From positions 62,001 through 126,000 of the forward strand of contig DGWI01000048.1 of assembly GCA_002396085.1 (NCBI GenBank): 64,000 nt of DNA, in the 5' to 3' direction. Positions within the stretch are counted from its first letter, which is position 1; each line of letters opens with the position of its first letter. The translations under genes were made by a program, and so were the position numbers. A model generated the notes under the pieces. That model saw only the letters and a list, made by a program, of their open reading frames with translations. It searched no databases and was not told the DNA's origin. The stretch is from Porphyromonadaceae bacterium UBA4262. Its GTDB lineage: Bacteria; Bacteroidota; Bacteroidia; Bacteroidales; Muribaculaceae. Below, piece after piece: positions 42,201 to 49,564 of the stretch.

Positions 42201-44056
42201 TTGGTGGCCTGACTCAGCCGCGCCATGTCAGCATAGTCCTCGATGAGATAGGGGTCATCAGCCGTACCGCTACCGACAAACATGTCGGGATAGATGGTGA
42301 GCATGCTCTCGTGCTGCATGTCACCGAGGGTTGAGGCCAGCGTCACCACTTGGCTCTGCTCGCCACGTGTGACATGAACCGTCGTGCCGTCGATGACGGC
42401 CTGTGACGTCTGGCTCAATGCCCAATTCACCCCGTTGGCATTACTCACAGTAAAGTCGTTCCTGACCTTGGTGTGAGTATCGTTACCAGCCAAGAAATAA
42501 GGCGTGGCGCATAGACGCGAGGCTTGCGCATCGGCGTGGCAGCGCAGACGCGGATAGAAGCCAGCCTCGAACAGCCATATCGTGGGATTTAGGCCATCAA
42601 GTACCTCTCCGCTAGTAAGTTGAGCCGTACTCAAGCCACCCTGAGCCGAGGAGTTGCCCGCCACCTGATTGTCATAGTAGTTGCCTAGTATGGTCACTCG
42701 CGTGGGCGACAAGGTGTATCCCAGATACTCGCAGTCGCTGCCTCGAGCCGCCACGGCATTGTTAATCGTGCCCACACTCAGACAGCGTTGAATGGTGGCA
42801 TCATAGACATTAGAGAATTCTCCCACAAGTCCACCAGCCTTCTGGATGGTGGTATTGCCAGTCTTCCACACATTGGGAGCGTCAATCAGTCCAGCGTTGT
42901 AGCAGTCGGTGATGGTCACCTCGGCTCCGATTCCTGAGCCGATAGTGCCGATGATACCACCTGCCCCACGCACCGAGTGCAATGTGCCGCCGTTAAAGCA
43001 GCGCTCAAACGTGCCACCACTCACCTGCCCAGCGATGCCAGCCATAAAGTCGGTCATGCCGTAACCCACCTCGCGCTGGCCTTGCGACATGAAGTAATCC
43101 TGCAATGTTCCCATGTTATAGCATTCGCTCACGCGCGAGGCACCAGTCATGGTGCCACAGATGCCTCCAGTCACACCCGTTGATGTGATATCACCTAGAT
43201 TGACACAAGCATGTATATTGGCCGTCGTTCCGTCGCCACAGATGCCGCCAGCCTTGTTGCCGTCGTACTGCTGATACTGCTTGATCATGCCCTTGAATGT
43301 GCAACCATCAATGTTGACCGTGGCACCATTATCGAAACTTTGTACCAATCCGCAGATGCCGCCCACAGCAATGCTGGCCCGCTTGATGATGATGGTCATA
43401 TCGCTGGTGCAGTTCTCGACGAGACCGCTATAGTTCTTGGCAACAATGCCGCCATAACCGCATGCCACAGTTGCCTGCCCCGAGGTGGAGCAACCGCGCA
43501 CCACACCAGTCTGTGTGAGGTAGCCCACCAGTCCGCCAGCATAATGGGTCTGTGTGGTGGCAGTGTAGTCATGTACGATGCCCGTGGCATGACAATTCTC
43601 AATGGTGCCCATCACATGGTCGGCCAGTGCGGCAGTATTGTAGTTGAGCATCGTCGGTCCTGCAGCCGTGACACCCTCAAGCGTGAGGTTCTTAACCACA
43701 CCCTGTGTGCCGACATAGAGAAACAGCGGTGTTGCTGTCGTGATATTGGTGATTTTGTGCCCTTGTGCATCAAAGTCGCCACCGAAAGGGCGGTTGCCCA
43801 ACCCGATGCCCCAAACCATGTTCCACGAGTCAAAGTCGCTGAATGACAGGTCGGCAGTCATCACAAAATAGGTATCGGCAAAGTCTGTGCTCTGCTGCGA
43901 CCAGAAAGCCATATTGCTCAACTCTGTCATCGTGGCAATCTGATAGGGGTCGGCACTGGTTCCAGTACCGCCAGCAAAGCCATGCGAATACTCACCAGCA
44001 GCCCACGCCGTGGTGCTGATGGCAAACATTGTCAATAATGATATTAACTTTCTCAT
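39182..44056 (-). CDS. Very large secreted GLUG-repeat protein with dockerin-like tail
   Basis: The 1624-residue product has a signal peptide (cleavage near STTAWAAG). Three long modules of GLUG-type repeats follow (about 25-520, 595-955 and 1015-1475), each opening with a GxGTxxDPYxI segment and a 'LA..F.L..D' strand. The repeats (for example AGGLVGYLTQTGVVRGCSTS) are expected to form a long beta-helix or adhesin-like stalk. An Ig-like segment precedes the C-terminal dockerin-like pair (GDVNGDGKVDVSDVN and SDVTGDGSIDVSDVN). These tail repeats match the GH16 protein at 2420. The start is ATG 44056, consistent with the TACTTTTG box at 44084-44091. Confidence 0.9.
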   Translation of the reverse strand: MRKLISLLTMFAISTTAWAAGEYSHGFAGGTGTSADPYQIATMTELSNMAFWSQQSTDFADTYFVMTADLSFSDFDSWNMVWGIGLGNRPFGGDFDAQGHKITNITTATPLFLYVGTQGVVKNLTLEGVTAAGPTMLNYNTAALADHVMGTIENCHATGIVHDYTATTQTHYAGGLVGYLTQTGVVRGCSTSGQATVACGYGGIVAKNYSGLVENCTSDMTIIIKRASIAVGGICGLVQSFDNGATVNIDGCTFKGMIKQYQQYDGNKAGGICGDGTTANIHACVNLGDITSTGVTGGICGTMTGASRVSECYNMGTLQDYFMSQGQREVGYGMTDFMAGIAGQVSGGTFERCFNGGTLHSVRGAGGIIGTIGSGIGAEVTITDCYNAGLIDAPNVWKTGNTTIQKAGGLVGEFSNVYDATIQRCLSVGTINNAVAARGSDCEYLGYTLSPTRVTILGNYYDNQVAGNSSAQGGLSTAQLTSGEVLDGLNPTIWLFEAGFYPRLRCHADAQASRLCATPYFLAGNDTHTKVRNDFTVSNANGVNWALSQTSQAVIDGTTVHVTRGEQSQVVTLASTLGDMQHESMLTIYPDMFVGSGTADDPYLIEDYADMARLSQATNEGGLTFAGDYLQLAGDIDMAGHTDFGLMSLTEATPFLGTLDGNGHALKGFYMRNDLTQTQDAGLFGYVGEAGVIKNLVIPADGNLGLYTGGGTIASVLLGTIENVQVLPHTIHSANAVGNFAGIVNKIETTGQVIDCFVGSDILLTGAANYVAGIARSNYGTIDGCQFAGNVGGTAANYVGGLVAEHYGVINDCLASGFVTGNAFVGGVSSRCLNNGMSDPSITNTLSTGQVTYSTQVDYAGAVVGQSNGTFGHVWYDRQIGLLDNVKVEGITGKLTREIIADWNGGSKWVTDGSTYPRLVKFADQPLAVFYSFPVTFADGENRGDLITQANVYATEGLTSRLDDGDNFALRSGTLTPSVGSAYGDGILIQTYDDFTRQLVIGSYGQLLSQGDGTEANPWIINTEADLVKLATQSNMGLTTKHFVGKHFRLGGDIALSGDFAGITGALNGPNAANSPRWFRGTIDGAGHAISNLNINSTNANGMVGLVGYLGPDGVVKNLIIASGHMQGTKLVGSAVGKCAGTVFGIENHAQVTATTGSTNAGSGGVVGNVTSTGVVSDLTNYGTVTNTQASGICYTGGVLGVVVGDGTHTFARLVNHGKVSGPMGIAGVVANSRLVSYDDVVNYGEVIGTAATSNLNGGCFGDMVSTPHINNARNYANVCGSTGVGGVISRYITGPGQVHYPLEVSNCLNAGGITGSLTNVGGIVGMSDTTRIHVIACTNVGNITNTAAAIAAGTPAAGGIVGGGSPIIEDCYNAGIISGANCIGGLLGRPVNNDAKVDIINSLNVGWLAGNAATSGNIGAISGYKSSATVCVGATYDSQMSEIAAVAKADVDGAQGSSTADLLNAEGRYPAPDALSQDSALAVTTMPVLLADGDARWQVTRPFAVTVAPRFVWTADSVFIVRGSQVGILPNTHGTYNVTVSCATCSRVFPLTVNFDALPGDVNGDGKVDVSDVNIVINIMLGKIVTNDELLVTSDVTGDGSIDVSDVNAVINIMLGKTVTSYK

Positions 44057-44083
44057 TTTCTTTGTTTTTACATATTTTGACCA

Positions 44084-44091
44084 CAAAAGTA
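44084..44091 (-). promoter_or_regulatory. -7 box TACTTTTG for the GLUG protein gene
   Basis: The minus strand reads TACTTTTG about 28 nt upstream of the ATG at 44056. An in-frame ATG at 44086 lies within it and is therefore not used. Confidence 0.6.
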
Positions 44092-44246
44092 GCGAAAATG
44101 ACCACGCGCGACAAATACGCGTTGCGGAAATTCAATGAACCCAATATTTTTGATTGCGAAGTGTTATATTTTTACCAATTTTGCCCATTTGCTTTTAAAT
44201 TGATTCGGATTGTTGAAAAAGTTATTACGATTTGAAATAAATACGC

Positions 44247-44254
44247 TATTTTTG
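44247..44254 (+). promoter_or_regulatory. -7 box TATTTTTG for the tagged secreted protein gene
   Basis: TATTTTTG lies ~115 nt before the ATG at 44369 in an A+T-rich divergent gap (44092-44368). The long 5' leader shows no recognisable riboswitch. Confidence 0.45.
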
Positions 44255-44368
44255 TTGCAAGTTATGGCAAAGTTGAGCGCATTTGTCTAATGACTTATTA
44301 CAAAACTAGTTGTTTTACTCAGACATTTTGTCTCCGCGCTCATGACAACTGTCTAAACAGCAAATGCA

Positions 44369-45076
44369 ATGATGATGAAGAAACTTTTATCGCTGGCACT
44401 AGTGGCCCTGATGGCCACCTCGGCTTGGGCCGAAGAAGTGACATTTAACTTTGAGAACCGCACTGGCATCACTGCCATGGGGCTCACCTACAAGACTAGC
44501 CAAGTGCAGTTGACCGATGCGTTCACACATCAGGGCGTGACTTTCACGCCACTGACCGATCGCATCTACATTGGCTACGACGATGATGAGGAATATAATT
44601 TCTTGCTGCTCAATGCCGCCACTGCCGCCTTTGGTGTGCAGTCGTTCAAACTGAGTGTGGCCGAAGGTTATGCTATCAAGGCCATCCACTTCAAACTTGA
44701 CACGCCGTCACAGGTCAACAAACTGACCTTCGACAGTGGCGAGTGGGTCGAGGAAGCCCAGCATTACATCACCAACACGAGTTATGAGACTTGGTGCGAC
44801 TGGACTGGTGATGCTCGCGAGATAGTAGTTGGCACTGCTGGTGCTGGCGTTGTGCCCGGTGGCTCGACACAGATTACCTATCGTCTGCTCATTGACCAAT
44901 TCACCGTGACTTACGGCGAGACCAACGTCACCGGTGTTGAGGCGACCCATGCGTCACAGCCCGCCCACGTGGTGTGCTACTACAATGTCTCGGGTCAGCA
45001 GAGTGCCACGCCGTTCAAGGGTGTGAACATCGTTCGCATGAGTGATGGCAGTGCCCGCAAGGTGGTCAAGCAGTAG
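44369..45076 (+). CDS. Secreted protein with shared C-terminal tag
   Basis: The 235-residue product has a signal peptide (cleavage at ATSAWAEE) and a beta-rich body beginning VTFNFENRTGITAMG. The composition is that of Bacteroidales surface proteins; no family is recognised. The C-terminus (VVCYYNVSGQQSATPFKGVNI then KVVKQ) is the tag also found at 21020 and 29195. It is divergent from the GLUG protein gene, and both may be co-regulated surface proteins. Confidence 0.8.
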   Translation: MMMKKLLSLALVALMATSAWAEEVTFNFENRTGITAMGLTYKTSQVQLTDAFTHQGVTFTPLTDRIYIGYDDDEEYNFLLLNAATAAFGVQSFKLSVAEGYAIKAIHFKLDTPSQVNKLTFDSGEWVEEAQHYITNTSYETWCDWTGDAREIVVGTAGAGVVPGGSTQITYRLLIDQFTVTYGETNVTGVEATHASQPAHVVCYYNVSGQQSATPFKGVNIVRMSDGSARKVVKQ

Positions 45077-45098
45077 GTTTCCTGGGTTTTCTGGTTTA

Positions 45099-45272
45099 AG
45101 GGTTAAAGGTTAGGGGTTAGGGTTTGTCCCTAGCCCCTTGCTTCTCGCTTCTTTATTTAATTGAGAATTGTGCCCGCTGCGCTGGCTTTTGTTCTTAATC
45201 TGTTATCGGTTATCGGTTGTCAGTTATCGGTTGTCAGTTGTGCCAGAGAACCGAAAACTGAAGACCGAGAAC
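45099..45272. repeat. Two heptamer tracts (TTARRGG and RGTTNTC) in a convergent gap
   Basis: TTAAGGG, TTAAAGG, TTAGGGG and TTAGGGT occur in series at about 45099-45135. A unique part follows (about 45136-45198), which shares a GCGCTGGCTTTTGTTCTTAA segment, inverted, with the region after recA at about 39025-39045. An RGTTNTC hairpin tract with a GTGCCAGA centre occupies about 45200-45272. No gene is present. Confidence 0.75.
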
Positions 45273-45273
45273 T

Positions 45274-45831
45274 TCAGTCGGTCTCGCTTGCGGGGACTGC
45301 TTGTGGTGCCAGCCGCTCGATGCGGTCGCTGTCCATAGTGATGCCTGTGAGCACCAGCGGCGAACTGCCACGCCACGGCAAGGTGCCCTTGTATCGGTCG
45401 TAACTCACCACCAGACGGCGCCCGTCGGCATTCCAGCGCATGGCATCGCGTGCGAGCGAGTCGCTGTCGATGGTGAAGTGCAGCGTGTCGCGGCGCACAA
45501 TGCTGTCGTCGGCATAGGCTATGGCCAGCAACTCGCCCTCAAAGGTCTTGAACACACTGCCCTGCGAGGCGATGTGTATCACCCACCCCTTGTATTGCCC
45601 CTGCTCATAGGGGTGATAATAACGTGACCAACCCCACCAAGCGATAAAAACGAGCATAGCGACAATGGCACCTATCAGCATGAGCCGCACCGTGTTGTGC
45701 CGCCGCTCGATGGTAGCCTCGGCTATCTCGCGGTCTTCGCGCTCCTGCGGTGTCTCTTGGTGCTGCGGTTGCTCGTGCTTCTCGGCATCATGGTTGTCGG
45801 CCATGAAGTAGTCGTCAAAATTGTCATCCAT
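45274..45831 (-). CDS. Single-pass membrane protein of unknown function
   Basis: The 185-residue product has an acidic and charged N-terminal cytosolic part (about 1-50), one membrane helix (about 51-69, LMLIGAIVAMLVFIAWWGW) and a C-terminal extracytoplasmic domain. That domain begins KGWVIHIASQGSVFKTFEGEL, a pattern shared by a Bacteroidetes family of unknown function. The start is taken at the ATG at 45831 rather than 45840, as the -7 box at 45857-45864 leaves a suitable leader in both cases. No partner gene is evident. Confidence 0.75.
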   Translation of the reverse strand: MDDNFDDYFMADNHDAEKHEQPQHQETPQEREDREIAEATIERRHNTVRLMLIGAIVAMLVFIAWWGWSRYYHPYEQGQYKGWVIHIASQGSVFKTFEGELLAIAYADDSIVRRDTLHFTIDSDSLARDAMRWNADGRRLVVSYDRYKGTLPWRGSSPLVLTGITMDSDRIERLAPQAVPASETD

Positions 45832-45856
45832 GCTAGTCAAAACTTGATTGTGACTG

Positions 45857-45864
45857 CAAAGGTA
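45857..45864 (-). promoter_or_regulatory. -7 box TACCTTTG for the single-pass membrane protein gene
   Basis: An exact box on the minus strand lies about 25 nt upstream of the start. Confidence 0.6.
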
Positions 45865-45881
45865 ATACTTTTTTCTTTTTT

Positions 45882-46018
45882 TAATTGAGAATTGAGAATG
45901 GAAAATTGAGAATTACTGCTCAATATCTTGTTACTTGTATCTCGTAACTCGTAACTTGTATCTTGTAACTCGTAGCTCGTAACTTGTATCTTGTAGCTCG
46001 TAACTTGTAGCTCGTAAC
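45882..46018. repeat. ATTGARA and GTARCTN heptamer tracts
   Basis: ATTGAGA units at about 45882-45915 are followed by some thirteen 7-nt units (TTGTATC, TCGTAAC, TTGTAAC, TCGTAGC) at about 45924-46018. An 11-nt repeat of CTACTACTGTA follows near 46041-46068. The tracts lie beyond the 3' end of the minus-strand LytTR regulator gene. Confidence 0.8.
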
Positions 46019-46070
46019 GAACCCTCTGTTGTGACGGCCCTACTACTGTACTACTACTGTACTACTCTGG

Positions 46071-46778
46071 TTAGCGGCCCAAGAAGTCGTTGAACGCCTG
46101 CTTGTAACTGTCGCCAATGGGAATGTAGACGTCGCCAAAGACGATGCGATTGCGGTCGATCTCACGGATTTTCTCTTTCGACACGATGAAACTGCGATGC
46201 ACGCGGATGAAGCGCGATGCGGGCAGCATCTGTTCCATGGCTTTCATGTTCATCAGCGACAGCACCGGATGAGGTGACTCGTCGGTATAAATCTTGACAT
46301 AGTCTTTCAAACCCTCGACATAGCGTATCGAGTCGAGGTTGATCTGCAACAGTTTGTACTCACTCTTGACAAAGATGCTCTTGACCTCGTCTTCGGGCTT
46401 GTTCTCGCTCTGATGCACCAGTTGAAACCACTGCAGAGCCTTGTTGCACGCCTCGAGGAAGGTGGCGTAGGTGATGGGCTTGAGCAAGTAGTCGAGCGCA
46501 CCCGTGCGATAGGAGTCAACGGCATACTGGTCGAAGGCGGTGGTGAAGATGACGCGCGTGCCCTCGGGCAACATGCGCGACAACTCCATGCCACTGACCT
46601 CGGGCATCTGGATATCCAGGAAGATGAGGTCGACATCACTGTCCTTCACGCCATTGAGTGCATCAGTGGCATTATTGTACTTCCCCACAAGTTGGAGAAA
46701 AGGAATCTTCTGCACATAGCTGGCCAGCAACTCCACTGCCAGCGGCTCATCGTCGACGATGATACATTTAATGGTCAT
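46071..46778 (-). CDS. LytTR-type response regulator (second system)
   Basis: The 235-residue protein has a canonical receiver domain (acidic pair Asp9-Asp10, phospho-acceptor Asp55 in LIFLDIQMPE, FTTAFDQYA and DYLLKPI). A LytTR DNA-binding domain follows (about 135-230, with SRFIRVHRSFIVS and IPIGDSYKQAF). It is downstream of its kinase by 22 bp on the same strand. Such pairs in Bacteroidetes often control export or envelope functions; the target is unknown. Unlike the regulator at 15229, the phosphorylation pocket is complete. Confidence 0.94.
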   Translation of the reverse strand: MTIKCIIVDDEPLAVELLASYVQKIPFLQLVGKYNNATDALNGVKDSDVDLIFLDIQMPEVSGMELSRMLPEGTRVIFTTAFDQYAVDSYRTGALDYLLKPITYATFLEACNKALQWFQLVHQSENKPEDEVKSIFVKSEYKLLQINLDSIRYVEGLKDYVKIYTDESPHPVLSLMNMKAMEQMLPASRFIRVHRSFIVSKEKIREIDRNRIVFGDVYIPIGDSYKQAFNDFLGR

Positions 46779-46800
46779 AGTTTATATGTTGGGTTGTGGA

Positions 46801-47853
46801 TTAAACTTCAATACTATTAATCACAATGCGCGAGTAGTACTCTGCATTGTCGTTGCGCAGGCCGCGCTCCCAGGTGTAGCGGCCGGGGTAGATGAGCTCA
46901 AGCCGCTTGCTCACTTGCTCCAGCCCGATGCCACTGCCGCTCTTGTCGTTGGCGCGCTTGGGATAATTGCTGTTGGTGATGGCACAAGTGACCTGGCCAT
47001 TGTGCTGGCTCATCTCGACACGGATGAGGCCCTTGCCTTGCGGCGAGATGCCGTGCTTGAAGGCATTCTCGAGCAGTGAGATGAAGATGAGCGGTGCAAT
47101 GGGCGTGGTGTCGTCGTCGGCAATCTTGATGTCGGTCTCGATCTTCACACCGTCGGTGACACGGATGCGCATCAGTTCGATGTAGTTGCGCATGAACGCC
47201 ACCTCCTTGTAGAGCGGCACAAAGTCTTGCTGGTTGTCGTAAAGCACATGGCGCAAGAGCCGGCTCAACTCGTCGACCGCCAACTGGGCCTTGTCGGCAT
47301 CGAAGGCGATGAGGGCATAGATGTTGTTGAGCGTGTTGAGCAGGAAGTGCGGATTCAACTGATTGCGCAGATTGCTCAACTCGGCCTCGGCCTTGGCCTT
47401 CTCGGCCTCCTGGCGCGCCTGCTCGCTGTGCTGCCACCGCTGGGTCAGCCGCACCGCCATGCTCAGCCCCACCACCATGATGAGAGAGATCGTGTTGTAG
47501 AAGTACATGGGCACATGAGGTGGCCGTGGTCCACGGCGCGGCGGCCGATGTGCCCCAGCCGGCATCCAGTTGTTGACCATCTGCCACCACTCCACCATCA
47601 AGCCCAGAGCCAGAGCAATCAGTCCCACGTTGATGGCAAAAAACGCAGTTTTGCGACCGTTGAAGTAGAACCGCGGAATGAGCCAAAGATAGTTGATGTA
47701 GAACAGTAGCATATAACTTAACGGCCCACCCAACGAGCGGAACCACCACATCACAGTTTGCGACCATGAGGCGTTAGGCGAGGTGAAAAACAGCAGCGGC
47801 AGGAACAACACGATGCTCCAGCACAAGATGTGTATTGTAAAGTTTCTTTTCAT
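46801..47853 (-). CDS. LytS/YehU-type sensor histidine kinase (second system)
   Basis: The 350-residue protein has four membrane helices in residues 8-135 and a short coiled coil (about 140-165, QARQEAEKAKAEAELSNLRN). A His-kinase domain with LNPHFLLNTLNNIYALI (His169) and a HATPase domain with the ENAFKHG N-box and SGSGIGLEQVSKRL G-box complete it. The HPPRRGPRPPH loop between helices 3 and 4 is unusually Arg/Pro-rich and faces the periplasm or cytosol. It precedes its response regulator and is read from a promoter near 47961. Confidence 0.94.
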   Translation of the reverse strand: MKRNFTIHILCWSIVLFLPLLFFTSPNASWSQTVMWWFRSLGGPLSYMLLFYINYLWLIPRFYFNGRKTAFFAINVGLIALALGLMVEWWQMVNNWMPAGAHRPPRRGPRPPHVPMYFYNTISLIMVVGLSMAVRLTQRWQHSEQARQEAEKAKAEAELSNLRNQLNPHFLLNTLNNIYALIAFDADKAQLAVDELSRLLRHVLYDNQQDFVPLYKEVAFMRNYIELMRIRVTDGVKIETDIKIADDDTTPIAPLIFISLLENAFKHGISPQGKGLIRVEMSQHNGQVTCAITNSNYPKRANDKSGSGIGLEQVSKRLELIYPGRYTWERGLRNDNAEYYSRIVINSIEV

Positions 47854-47960
47854 CTCATTTCAATTGAAAATTGCGAATTTACAATCATTCAACTGCTCCA
47901 CTTTCTAATAGCGCAGTGATGAGAACGACTATCTTCATATAAAGACAGTTTTTTACGTTA

Positions 47961-47968
47961 CAAAATTA
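47961..47968 (-). promoter_or_regulatory. -7 box TAATTTTG for the second LytS/LytTR operon
   Basis: The minus strand reads TAATTTTG about 108 nt upstream of the kinase start. The rest of the 47854-48095 gap shows no other gene or structure. Confidence 0.5.
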
Positions 47969-48095
47969 CTAAGAAAGTCACTCCAACACAAATCAGATAG
48001 ACCAAAAGCCCGAAATCAATAGAGAATCTCACCAATTTTCCCGACAAACATCGCGCGACCCATTAACGACTCTCTCGGCCACATGGCATAAACTT

Positions 48096-48123
48096 AACGA
48101 GCCACCTTGTGGGGTGGCTCGTT
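48096..48123 (-). terminator. Terminator-like hairpin after tonB
   Basis: AACGAGCCACC pairs perfectly with GGTGGCTCGTT around a TTGTGG loop. It lies 12 nt past the minus-strand tonB stop codon and probably ends the exbB-exbD-tonB operon. Confidence 0.75.
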
Positions 48124-48134
48124 GAGTTGTTGGG

Positions 48135-48968
48135 TTAGATGAAGCGCCAGGTGATTGTGCCTATGCCCTCGCTGGTGCGGTTCTTGGGAACCGAGAAGGC
48201 ACTCTCGCGGGCAGCCTGCTCGCATGAACGTCGCACCTCGGGATGAGCCCAGGCTTCACCACTGCCACTGACGGCATGGGCTTCGATGACCTTGCCACGC
48301 GGATTGACGCGCACTTGCACGTTGATCTTGCCTGTCCACTTGCTGTGTGGACGACCCCAGTACTCGGCAGTATAACCCACCAGGCCACTGATGCCGGGCT
48401 GACCACTGCGCTCGCCCTGCGAGGCGTTGCCGTCGGGCGAACCAGTCTTGCTGGTGGTCGTGCCGGTGCTCTTGCCGAAGGCATCCTTCACACGATCGTT
48501 CTTGGGCGTGGTGGTCTCCTTGCCGCGCTTGACCTTCTCCTGTTTGGCATCGGGCTTCTCTGACTTGGCTGGGCCAGTCTTCTGCGGTTTCTCCTCCTTG
48601 GGTTTCTCCTTGACCTTCATCGGCGACTCTTGCTTGGCAGTCACCACAGGTTTAGGCTCGGGCTTGGGTGCTGGCTCGCCAGCGTCCTCCAGGTCGTCAC
48701 CTTCCACATCGGGCTGGTCGCTCTGCTGCTCGCTGGGCGTGGGCGTGTCCAGATCCATCTGTTCGTTCTGCGAGAGGTCGGGCAGGTTGCCCAACTCGAC
48801 AAACTCGCCACCGAACATGATGGTGTCCTGCTGGAGTTGCGCCAACTGCATGTCCTTGGGCGGGAACTCATAGTGCAGGTTGGTGTAGAGCATCACCAGC
48901 ACCGTCCCCACCGTCCATAGCAGGGTCAGCAACAGAGCCGCTATTTTGCTTTTATTATTATCGTTCAC
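48135..48968 (-). CDS. tonB: TonB-like energy transducer
   Basis: The product (277 residues from the GTG at 48968) has one N-terminal membrane helix (about 8-29, LLLTLLWTVGTVLVMLYTNL). A long Pro/Lys/Glu-rich linker follows (about 85-185) with repeated KPEEK-type elements. The C-terminal TonB-like domain (about 205-277) includes WTGKINVQVRVNPRGKV and ends GIGTITWRFI. It is expected to link ExbBD in the inner membrane to TonB-dependent outer-membrane receptors. An upstream TTG at 48989 is possible but lies in low-complexity DNA. The gene is last in the exbB-exbD-tonB cluster. Confidence 0.88.
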   Translation of the reverse strand: MNDNNKSKIAALLLTLLWTVGTVLVMLYTNLHYEFPPKDMQLAQLQQDTIMFGGEFVELGNLPDLSQNEQMDLDTPTPSEQQSDQPDVEGDDLEDAGEPAPKPEPKPVVTAKQESPMKVKEKPKEEKPQKTGPAKSEKPDAKQEKVKRGKETTTPKNDRVKDAFGKSTGTTTSKTGSPDGNASQGERSGQPGISGLVGYTAEYWGRPHSKWTGKINVQVRVNPRGKVIEAHAVSGSGEAWAHPEVRRSCEQAARESAFSVPKNRTSEGIGTITWRFI

Positions 48969-48989
48969 CGTTGTATTTTTAATGCACAA

Positions 48990-49030
48990 TTGGTTATCGG
49001 CTATCAGTTGACGTTAGTAACTGAAAACCA
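48990..49030. repeat. Short RGTTNTC hairpin tract before tonB
   Basis: GGTTATCGGCTATCAGTTG is followed by ACGTTA and then inverted AGTAACTGAAAACC, a short member of the RGTTNTC family between exbD and tonB. A GTTAGGG tract at about 49062-49076 encodes the exbD end. Confidence 0.6.
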
Positions 49031-49063
49031 TGTTATCAAGCACATTGATTGTGCACAATTAAG

Positions 49064-49552
49064 TTAGGGGTTAGGGACAGGGGGTTGAGTGGTCGGGGCC
49101 GGCTCAACAGGCTGCTGGGTGGCATAGTTGGCCGAGGCAGGCTTGGTGGCAAGCACCACCTTCAGACCACACTTCGAGCCCTTGTCCAGAATGTCAACAA
49201 TGCGTCCATAGGGGACAGCCTCGTCGGCATAGAGGGCGATGAACTCTTGCGGATTGGCCGCTTGCACGCTCTGCATGAACGGCTCCAGTTGCTCGGCTGC
49301 CAGGGGCACCAATGCTCCCTCGCTGATGCTGTCGCCCTGGGTGGCAAACATATTCATCTCCTCGTCGATGTAGATGCGCGTGGTGGGCTTGAGAGCCGTC
49401 TGCTGTCCACTCTGCGGCAGGTTGACCTCGAGTGCCGACGGAAAGACGAACGTCGAGGTGACCATGAAGAAGATGAGCAGCAAGAAGATGACATCGGTCA
49501 TCGATGCCATGCTGAACATCGACAGGGTTTCGTGTTGTCGTTTCAGTGCCAT
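49064..49552 (-). CDS. exbD: Biopolymer transport protein ExbD
   Basis: The 162-residue protein has the ExbD layout: a short cytosolic N-terminus, one membrane helix (about 17-37, MASMTDVIFLLLIFFMVTSTF) with the functional Asp of the MTDVIFLLLIFF motif, and a periplasmic domain. ExbD with ExbB uses the proton gradient to energise TonB. The C-terminal tail is Gln/Pro-rich (QPVEPAPTTQPPVPNP). Its last codons plus the stop come from a CCCTAAC heptamer tract. It lies between exbB (12-bp gap) and tonB. Confidence 0.94.
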   Translation of the reverse strand: MALKRQHETLSMFSMASMTDVIFLLLIFFMVTSTFVFPSALEVNLPQSGQQTALKPTTRIYIDEEMNMFATQGDSISEGALVPLAAEQLEPFMQSVQAANPQEFIALYADEAVPYGRIVDILDKGSKCGLKVVLATKPASANYATQQPVEPAPTTQPPVPNP

Positions 49553-49564
49553 AGTCGCGCGATT

